DNA from: Streptomyces decoyicus
GTDB lineage: Bacteria; Actinomycetota; Actinomycetes; Streptomycetales; Streptomycetaceae
Assembly (NCBI RefSeq): GCF_019880305.1
Contig: NZ_CP082301.1
Span: forward strand, 4,526,001 to 4,590,000
Length of the DNA stretch: 64,000 bases
Reading direction: 5' to 3'
Positions 57,660-64,000 of the stretch are shown here, in pieces. A program made the position numbers and the translations under genes. Under the pieces are notes generated by a model that saw nothing but the letters and a program-made list of their open reading frames with translations, ran no database searches and had not been told where the DNA came from. Within the stretch, counting starts at the first letter, position 1. Each line of letters opens with the position of its first letter.

Positions 57660-58898
57660 CTACCCCAGCGCCCGCTCCAGGCATCCCAGCGCCGACGTCA
57701 GCTCCTCCGCGGTGATGGTCAGCGGCGGGGCGAGCCGGATCGTCGACCCGTGGGTGTCCTTGACCAGGACGCCTTCCTTCAGCAGGCGTTCGCTGATCTC
57801 CCGTCCGGTGCCGAGCGCGGGGTCGATGTCGACGCCGGCCCACAGGCCGCGGGCGCGGAAGCCGGTCACGCCCTTGCCGGTCAGCGCGGCCAGTCCGGTG
57901 CGGAGCTGCTCGCCCAGCTCGGCGGCGCGGCGCTGGAACTCTCCGGTGGCGAGCAGTTCGACCACGGCGGAGCCGACCGCCGCCGCCAGGGGGTTGCCGC
58001 CGAAGGTCGAGCCGTGCTGGCCGGGGCCCAGCACACCGAGCACCTCGCGGCGGGCGACGACCGCGGAGACCGGGACGATGCCGCCGCCGAGGGCCTTGCC
58101 GAGCAGCAGCATGTCCGGGACCACGGACTCGTGCTCGACCGCGAGGGTGGTGCCGGTGCGGCCCAGGCCGGACTGGATCTCGTCGGCGATGAACAGACAG
58201 CCGTTGCGCCGCGTCAGTTCGCGGACGCCGGTGAGGTAGCCGTCATCGGGGATCAGGACGCCCGCCTCGCCCTGGATGGGCTCGATCAGCACGGCGGCCG
58301 TCGTCTCGTCCAGGGCCGCTTCGAGCGCGGCGAGATCGTTGTAGGGGACGGTGCGGAAGCCGGGGGCGAACGGGCCGAAGCCGATACGGGCCGTGTCGTC
58401 GTCGGAGAAGCCGACGATGGTGGTCGTCCGGCCGTGGAAGTTGCCGCCGGCCACCACGATCGTCGCCCGGTCCGCGGGGACGCCCTTGACGTCGTACGCC
58501 CACTTGCGCGCGACCTTGATGCCGCTCTCCACCGCCTCGGCGCCGGTGTTCATCGGCAGCACCATGTCCAGGCCGGTCAGCGCGGCAAGACCCTCGGCGA
58601 AACCGGCGAGGCGGTCGTTGTGGAAGGCGCGGGAGGTGAGGGTGAGTTGGTCGAGCTGGCGGTGCGCGGCCTCGATCAGTGCCGGGTGCCGATGGCCGAA
58701 ATTGAGCGCCGAGTAGCCGGCCAGCATGTCGAGATAGCGGCGCCCCTCGACGTCCTCGACCCAGACGCCTTCGGCGCGCGCGACCACCACCGGCAGCGGG
58801 TGGTAGTTGTGCGCGAGGACCGGGCCCTCGGCCTGGATCAGCTCCGCGGACGAACGGGGAGCGGCCTGCGCGGGGACGGTGCGGGTGGGAGCGGTCAT
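57660..58898 (-). CDS. rocD: ornithine aminotransferase
   Basis: A 412-residue class III aminotransferase. Asp239 (FIADEIQSG) and the PLP lysine 268 (LLLGKALGGG) are in place; MLAGYSALNFGHRHP and GEAGVLIPDDGY match ornithine aminotransferases. It converts ornithine to glutamate semialdehyde. ATG 58898 has GGAGATT before it and overlaps the stop of the DDAH-like gene by 4 bp. With that gene and the upstream Lrp regulator it forms an arginine/ornithine catabolic unit. Confidence 0.94.
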   Translation of the reverse strand: MTAPTRTVPAQAAPRSSAELIQAEGPVLAHNYHPLPVVVARAEGVWVEDVEGRRYLDMLAGYSALNFGHRHPALIEAAHRQLDQLTLTSRAFHNDRLAGFAEGLAALTGLDMVLPMNTGAEAVESGIKVARKWAYDVKGVPADRATIVVAGGNFHGRTTTIVGFSDDDTARIGFGPFAPGFRTVPYNDLAALEAALDETTAAVLIEPIQGEAGVLIPDDGYLTGVRELTRRNGCLFIADEIQSGLGRTGTTLAVEHESVVPDMLLLGKALGGGIVPVSAVVARREVLGVLGPGQHGSTFGGNPLAAAVGSAVVELLATGEFQRRAAELGEQLRTGLAALTGKGVTGFRARGLWAGVDIDPALGTGREISERLLKEGVLVKDTHGSTIRLAPPLTITAEELTSALGCLERALG

Positions 58899-59725
58899 CA
58901 GCGAATCTCCTGGGTGCAGCACTTGATGCCACCGCCGGCCTTGTGGAACTCGGAGAGGTCGACGGGGACGGGGACATAGCCGTGCGCGACGAGCTGGGCG
59001 ATCAGGCCGGGCGCCTGCGGGGCGACGAAGACATGGCGGCCGTCGGAGACGGAGTTGAGGCCGAAGGCCATCGCGTCCTCCCGGGTGGCGAGCACCGCCT
59101 CGGGGAACAGCCGCCGCAGCACTTCACGGCTGCCGGTCGAGAACGCCCCGGGGTAGTAGGCGATGTTCGCCTCGCCCGTCTCCGCCGTCTCCTCGAGGAC
59201 GAACAGCGCGGTGTCCAGGTGGTAGAAGTACGGGTCCACCAGTTGCAGGCCGATCGTCGGTACGCCGAAGAACTCCTGCACCTCGCGGTGCGCGGCCGGT
59301 GTGGTGCGAAAGCCCGTACCCGCCAGGATGTAGCGGCCGGCCGGTACGAGGTCGCCCTCGCCCTCGCACAGCGACTCCGGCCGGTAGACGTCGTACCCGG
59401 CCGCCTTGAACCACGTCTCGTACTCCGTGGACTCCGGCCGCCGCTGCGGCGCATGGAAGGACGAGCCGAAGACCCGGCCGCCCACGACGACCGCGGAGTT
59501 CGCCGCGAACACCATGTCGGGCAGCCCGGCCACCGGGGGCACGGTCTCCACCGTGTGCCCGTGGTCGCGGTAGGCGCCCATCAGCGTCTCCCACTGGCGC
59601 CCCGCGAGGGCGGTGTCCACCTGCGCGTCCGCACGCATCCACGGATTGATCGCGTAACGCACATCGAAGTGTCTGGGCTCGCAGACCAGATAGCGCCGGG
59701 GGCGCGACACACGACTCATCGGCAC
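58895..59725 (-). CDS. dimethylarginine dimethylaminohydrolase-like amidinohydrolase
   Basis: A 276-codon gene for a pentein-fold enzyme, usually annotated DDAH or amidinotransferase. Motifs: VCEPRHFDVRY, DMVFAANSAVVVGGRVFGS (substrate guanidinium), FYHLDTAL (catalytic His) and the C-terminal HKAGGGIKCCTQE with the nucleophilic Cys. It would hydrolyse a methylated arginine or related guanidino compound to citrulline. GTG 59725 has GGGA at good spacing; ATG 59719 is an alternative. It overlaps rocD and follows the Lrp gene. The true substrate is uncertain. Confidence 0.87.
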
Positions 59726-59928
59726 GGGAGGATCCCTTCGCTCCTACGGACATGCGGGGTGACCGGGTGTCACTGAGGGTCACCCGCGGTGCTTCCACGG
59801 TAAGGAGCGATGGATTCGGGCCACAAGAAACAAATGCTGCTCGTCAGCGCAGTAATCCTGCGTGTATGCACGCGCTGACGCTGGAATGCTGCGCAAGCCG
59901 GAGCGTTTCCGGCCCGTTCGGCCCCGTA

Positions 59929-60423
59929 TCAGGGGGCGGAGCCTCCGGAGGACTGGCGGGCGCCCGCCTCCGGGCTGTCCGGCAGGAGGTGGGACAGCAC
60001 CATGTAGCTGATCGTCTTGCGGATGAAAGGCTCGGCCCTGATGCGTTCGAGCACCTCCTCGAAGTGCTCGACATCGGTCGCCCGTACGTGCAGCAGCGCA
60101 TCGGCGCCGCCGGTCACGGTCATCGCCGCCGCGATCTCCGGATGGTTGCGCACGACCTCCGCGAGCCGGCGGGGCGGCGCCGCACTGTCGCAGTACACCT
60201 CGACATACGCCTCGGTCAGCCACCCCAGCGCGGCCGGGCGGACGGTGGCGGTGAACCCCGTGATCACGTTGTTCTCCCGCATCCGGTCCACCCGGCGCTT
60301 CACCGCGGTGGACGACAGCCCGACCGCCGCCCCGATCTCGGCGAAGCTCGCCCGGCCGTTGTCGATCAACGCCGCAACGATCTTGCGGTCGAGGTCGTCG
60401 AAGGGCGCGGCCTTGTTGGTCAC
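59929..60423 (-). CDS. Lrp/AsnC family regulator
   Basis: A 164-residue regulator: helix-turn-helix (IGAAVGLSSTAVKRRVDRM) and a RAM ligand domain (about 80-150, VEVYCDSAAPPRRLAEVV and GADALLHVRATDVEHFEEVL). GTG 60423 is chosen for its GGGAGG site, although the frame is open to 60450. It lies just upstream of the DDAH-like and rocD genes in the same direction and is their likely activator or repressor, probably sensing arginine or ornithine. Confidence 0.9.
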   Translation of the reverse strand: MTNKAAPFDDLDRKIVAALIDNGRASFAEIGAAVGLSSTAVKRRVDRMRENNVITGFTATVRPAALGWLTEAYVEVYCDSAAPPRRLAEVVRNHPEIAAAMTVTGGADALLHVRATDVEHFEEVLERIRAEPFIRKTISYMVLSHLLPDSPEAGARQSSGGSAP

Positions 60424-60650
60424 TGGGCCTCCCGATTCATCCCGTTCCATCCCGCTCCGTCTCCGTCGCGTTCGCCCTCACGGTAGCGCCGACGCCCCGT
60501 CCCGCCCGCCGTCGGACCACCGCTTTGCCGCAACCCTGTGCAGGTCACGGGACACGACCCCACTGGCCTGGACCGAGTGGAGGGGAAGATTCCGGTGAAG
60601 TGGCCCTCCTCGTGGACGGGTTGGCTGATGCGCTGCCGCAAGGGGGTGCG

Positions 60651-62354
60651 TCAGGTCGGCTCCACGCGGTGCAGCCCCGCCCGGCGTACGACCTCCGGGC
60701 CCAGTTCTGCCGCTCGGGCGACGAGGGCGGGGCCGTTCCAGTCCGGTGGCCAGCCGTGCCACAGGCGGAGCTTGCCGTTGACGACGACCGCGGTGATCTG
60801 GTCGCGGTTCGCGAGGCGGACGAGTTCCCAGCGCAGGTCGTAGGAGGGGGTGAGTTCGGGGACGTCGAGGTTCACGAGGAGGAAGTCGGCGGCCTTGCCG
60901 ACGGCGATCTCGCCGGTCACCTTGCCCAGTCCGAGCGCATCGGCGCTGCGGGAGGTGGCGTGCTCCAGCCACATCCGGCCGGCGCCGCAGGACGAGTCGC
61001 CCGAGGCCATGCCGTACGCCAGGCGTTGTGCGGTCTCCCCGGCGTCGATCAGCCGGAAGCCGTCGGCGCGGGTGCCGTCGGTGCCCATGCCGAAGCGCAC
61101 GTCCATCGCGGCCAGCATCGTGGCGGGCGCGACTCCGTTGCCCTTCCAGGCGCTGGCCACCGGGTTGTAGCTGATCGCGGCGCCGGAGTCGGCCAGCAGC
61201 CGCATCTCCGAAGGGGTGAGGAGGGTGGCGTGTGCGCCCAGGGTGTGCGGGCCGAGCGCGCCGAGGTGGTGCAGCTGCTCCAGGGGGCGGCGGCCGACGG
61301 ACTTCAACGAGCGTTCCACGGAGGCGAGATGCTCGTTCACGTGGATCTGGAGCACCGCACCGGCCTCCGCGCACAGGTCGGCGGTTTTCTTGATGACCTC
61401 GCCGGGGGCGTCCTCGGGGACGGCGATCGCCAGCGAGGGGTGGATCAGCGGATGCCCGTCCCACCGGCCCAGGTGCGCCGGGCCGCCGTTGCCGCTGGAG
61501 ACGATCTTGGACAGTACGCACCGGATACCGGCTTCCTCCGTCCCCTGCGCGACCGACCGGACGTCCACGGGGGCACGGGTCCCGGCGTCGGCGACGGTGG
61601 TGAAACCGCCCCGAAGAGCCTCCAGCGCGGCCAGCTTCGCCGAGACATAGGCGCTCTCCTCGTCCAGGGCATGTTCCAGCGGCTCCCATATGGCCTTGAA
61701 GATCTCCGAGGGCTGCCCGAAGGACTGGGCCTTGCCGAAGCTCTGGGTCAGATGGTGGTGCGCGTCCACGAAGCCGGGCATCAGCACGTGGCCGTCCAGG
61801 CGGAGCGGCTGAAGGCCGGGGTGCGCGGCGATGAGCTGCTGCGCCGGCCCGATCTTGCGGAACTTTCCGTCCCTGACGAGCACGGCCTGGTGGGGCACCG
61901 GCCCGTCCGGCAACAGCAACAACTCGGGCACCAGGAGGTGCTGTCTGCCGTGGAATTGTCCGGGCCGAAGGGTGGATTTGCCGTGGGGGCCGTGGGGGCC
62001 GTGAGGGTTGTTGGGGGCGGCCATTGCCGTGCCTCCGATGTGTGCGATGCCCGTGGCGCCGAGGAGGCCGCCTGCGCCGGTCACGCCCGCACCGAGGAGG
62101 AATTTCCGCCGTCGGAAGGTGTCGTTTCCCGGCGCCGGTTCCGGCCCCGGAATCGGCCTCGGTTCGCGTTCCGGGTGCCCGTCCCTGGGGACGTCGTGAT
62201 CGTGATCCTGCCGCTCGGCCGGAGCCTGCCGCTCGTTCGCCAACCCGCTCGCCTGCTTCCCGTACTTCGGTGCGTGGGTGTCCTGTTCGCTGAGCCGTCC
62301 CCGGGGTGGCCCGACCCTAGGGCCGGTGCAGAATTGGAACAAGGGTTCCGGCAT
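60651..62354 (-). CDS. Tat-exported amidohydrolase
   Basis: A 567-residue protein. A twin-arginine signal (RRRKFLLGAGVTGAGGLLG) starts at residue 81, after an unusually long Pro/His-rich leader; the mature enzyme (about 110-567) is a composite-barrel amidohydrolase with GFVDAHHHL, IHVNEHLASV, GAHATLLTP and GMGTDGTRADG as metal and catalytic positions. It should act outside the membrane on an unknown amide or nitrile. No start nearer the Tat motif was found. It is divergent from the ATP-grasp gene. Confidence 0.85.
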   Translation of the reverse strand: MPEPLFQFCTGPRVGPPRGRLSEQDTHAPKYGKQASGLANERQAPAERQDHDHDVPRDGHPEREPRPIPGPEPAPGNDTFRRRKFLLGAGVTGAGGLLGATGIAHIGGTAMAAPNNPHGPHGPHGKSTLRPGQFHGRQHLLVPELLLLPDGPVPHQAVLVRDGKFRKIGPAQQLIAAHPGLQPLRLDGHVLMPGFVDAHHHLTQSFGKAQSFGQPSEIFKAIWEPLEHALDEESAYVSAKLAALEALRGGFTTVADAGTRAPVDVRSVAQGTEEAGIRCVLSKIVSSGNGGPAHLGRWDGHPLIHPSLAIAVPEDAPGEVIKKTADLCAEAGAVLQIHVNEHLASVERSLKSVGRRPLEQLHHLGALGPHTLGAHATLLTPSEMRLLADSGAAISYNPVASAWKGNGVAPATMLAAMDVRFGMGTDGTRADGFRLIDAGETAQRLAYGMASGDSSCGAGRMWLEHATSRSADALGLGKVTGEIAVGKAADFLLVNLDVPELTPSYDLRWELVRLANRDQITAVVVNGKLRLWHGWPPDWNGPALVARAAELGPEVVRRAGLHRVEPT

Positions 62355-62582
62355 GCGGGATTTGGTGGAGGGGAGTGCGGGTGGCGGAAGTCGCGCGGGG
62401 GTCCGGCAAAGTCCTGGTCATGGCCTGCGTGCGGGGTGTACGGGGTGGCGTAGCCTCGCCGAAATATGGGCCGGAGCCGGGTGCGTGGGCCCACGGTCCC
62501 CGCCGGAATCCGCATGGGATCCTGGTGTGTCATGGATCTGCCGGACGGACGGTGGACGTGCGGCGATGACAAGGGTGCACCG

Positions 62583-64000
62583 ATGAGACTCTGCTTCCTG
62601 GTGGAGGAGCAGTACCGCCATGACGGCATGCCGCTGGATGTGATCCGCCAACTCGGCGCCTGGGGCCACCAGGTGGACGTGCTGTGGCCCGGCCGCTCGC
62701 TGCTCCCCATATCCGAGGCCATCCGCGCGGGCAGCCACGATGCCTGGGTCCTCAAGACCGTCTCCGGCGGCCCGGGGCTGACGCTCTTGGAAGCCGCCTC
62801 CTCCGTCGGGCTGACGACGGTGAACGATGTCCGGGCGATCCGTGGCGTACGCGACAAGGCGCTGGCCGCGGTGATCGCCCGCAGCAGTGGGCTGCCCGTC
62901 CCCGTGACGTATGCGGCGGTCCGCCTCCAGGAGTTCGCGGAGATACCCGAGGCGGAGTTCCCGCTTGTGGTGAAGCCCGCGGACGGCAGCTCCGGGCGTG
63001 CCGTCCGGCTGGTGGCGACGCCGGACCGGCTGCTGGATCCCGTGGAGCCGGATGACGCAGGGGCCCCGGGCGCGCCGGGCGGCGGGCTGCTCATCGCCCA
63101 GCCCTATGTGCCCAACTCCGGTACGGATCTGAAGGTGTACAGCGTCGCCGGCCGGCTGTACGCGACCGAGCGGTGCTCCCCGCTGCATCCCGCCCATGCC
63201 GTACGCGAACGGCAGGTTCCGCTCACCCCGGAAATCGCCCGGGTCGCTGCCGAGATCGGGACGGTGTTCGGCCTCGATCTCTACGGGGTCGACATTCTGC
63301 TCGGGCCCGACGGACCGGTGGTCGTCGACATCAACGACTTCCCGAGCTTCCGTCAGGTACCGGACGCCGTTGCCCGGGTGTCCGCCGCGGTGCTGGAGCT
63401 CGCCCGTAACGGGACGGCAGGGCAGGGGGCCGGGTTCCCCACTGCCGGGCAGCCGAGCACCGGGCAGCCGACCGCCGGGCAGTCGAGCACCGGGGAGCCG
63501 AGGGCGACGCCCGCCGCTCCCGCCGCCACGCCCGCCCCGTCGACGTCCGCCCCCACGCCCCCGTTCACCATCCCGCCCGTCCCGCCCGCCGCCCCGCGCC
63601 CCCGTCCCGCCCGCCGCCCCGCGCCCCCGGCCCGCGGCCTCGATCGGTGGCGGCCGATGAGGGTCGGTCTGGTCACCGCGGATGCCGGCCATCCGCTGTT
63701 GGCCGCGGTCACCGAGCTGCTGACCCCGGGGCATCAGGTCGAGTGGCTGGATCCGGGCGGCGAGGTGCGGGACCTGGACCTGTCCTCGCTCGCCGATGTC
63801 TACCTCCTCAAGGCGCGGACGCCGCGCGCGCTGGCGCTCGCCGCTCTCCTGGAGGAGCACGGCGCTCCGGTGCTCAACTCCGCGGCGGCGACCGCGCGGT
63901 GCCAGGACCGCGTCGAGATGGCCGCGGTCGCCCGCGCGGCCGGACTGCCGTTCGCGGGCACCACCTCCGTGGCCGCGCTCGGGCAGCTGGCCGCAGCGGG
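62583..64000 (+). CDS. tandem ATP-grasp (RimK-like) fusion protein, truncated by window edge
   Basis: The frame is open from ATG 62583 to the end, so the gene is cut at the right. Module 1 (about 1-276) is a complete RimK-type ATP-grasp: FPLVVKPADGSSGRAVRL (ATP-binding), LLIAQPYVPNSGTDLKVYSV, and GVDILLGPDGPVVVDINDFP (Mg-binding). A Pro/Thr/Gln-rich linker (about 277-357) leads at 63657 to MRVGLVTADAGHPLLAAV, the start of a second such module (its ATP-binding part is beyond the edge). I recall such modules as neighbouring genes in Streptomyces; here they are joined. Peptide-ligase activity is inferred. Confidence 0.85.
   Translation, partial: MRLCFLVEEQYRHDGMPLDVIRQLGAWGHQVDVLWPGRSLLPISEAIRAGSHDAWVLKTVSGGPGLTLLEAASSVGLTTVNDVRAIRGVRDKALAAVIARSSGLPVPVTYAAVRLQEFAEIPEAEFPLVVKPADGSSGRAVRLVATPDRLLDPVEPDDAGAPGAPGGGLLIAQPYVPNSGTDLKVYSVAGRLYATERCSPLHPAHAVRERQVPLTPEIARVAAEIGTVFGLDLYGVDILLGPDGPVVVDINDFPSFRQVPDAVARVSAAVLELARNGTAGQGAGFPTAGQPSTGQPTAGQSSTGEPRATPAAPAATPAPSTSAPTPPFTIPPVPPAAPRPRPARRPAPPARGLDRWRPMRVGLVTADAGHPLLAAVTELLTPGHQVEWLDPGGEVRDLDLSSLADVYLLKARTPRALALAALLEEHGAPVLNSAAATARCQDRVEMAAVARAAGLPFAGTTSVAALGQLAAA

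Noticed and set aside
1..64000. Prophage, insertion sequence or biosynthetic gene cluster
   Set aside because: No transposase, integrase, phage structural gene, PKS, NRPS or similar core enzyme was seen; the P450/ferredoxin pair stands alone.

Overview
The window is chromosomal DNA from a high-GC actinomycete, almost certainly Streptomyces. GC is strongly biased in third codon positions, GTG starts and leaderless genes occur, and the gene content is typical: tandem SigB/SigF-class sigma factors, an LAXTG surface protein, a CYP105-like P450 with its 3Fe-4S ferredoxin, many MarR/TetR/PadR regulators, and a tadA - small basic protein - upp block beside tRNA-Ser. The order sigma-sigma-tRNA-Ser-tadA-upp-LytR_C resembles the sigN/sigF-upp region of the Streptomyces core chromosome. 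That comparison is from memory and was not computed.

Layout. 1-1.1 kb: end of an amidohydrolase and an FMN reductase. 1.1-7.8 kb: a G-rich regulatory tract, then a tightly overlapping operon of response regulator, histidine kinase, GT2-GtrA fusion and GT39-like transferase, which reads as a polyprenyl-phosphate-sugar pathway acting outside the membrane. 7.8-14.7 kb: two drug-efflux loci. One is an MFS pump with a TetR regulator. The other is a MarR-MFS operon in which the pump carries three C-terminal regulatory-like beta-sandwich domains, followed by a YceI protein that begins with the same domain. 15-20 kb: accessory genes, a decayed amidase, and a metal-dependent amidohydrolase divergent from a MarR regulator. 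20-31.5 kb: the core block (two sigma factors, small membrane proteins, tRNA-Ser(CGA), tadA, upp, LytR_C). It is interrupted by a lower-GC GAF-domain gene with two TTA codons. 31.8-36.9 kb: ECF sigma operon, LAXTG protein, winged-helix regulator and MMPL exporter. 37-37.9 kb: a Zur-type operator, a zinc-free L32 paralogue and a CobW GTPase gene broken by an internal deletion. 38-54.9 kb: accessory metabolism (alcohol dehydrogenase, P450/ferredoxin, SPFH/NfeD-like pair, peroxiredoxin with TetR, MFS pump, methyltransferase, MocR regulator, a YVTN propeller protein without a signal peptide, DUF1348, TetR). 55-57.5 kb: carbonic anhydrase and a SulP transporter. 57.6-60.4 kb: Lrp regulator, DDAH-like enzyme and ornithine aminotransferase. 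60.6-62.4 kb: a Tat-exported amidohydrolase. 62.6 kb to the right edge: an in-frame fusion of two ATP-grasp modules, cut by the window.

Regulation is unusually readable here. Most accessory regulators sit beside a good palindromic or repeated operator (7870-7921, 9521-9560, 14681-14722, 17512-17531, 34590-34607, 37910-37930, 40521-40538, 46738-46761, 54270-54322). Short tandem repeats of 14, 18, 26, 28 and 35 bp are scattered through intergenic DNA and some coding ends. The least explained stretch is 23149-23896, a divergent gap with four successive inverted repeats, including a perfect 19-bp one.
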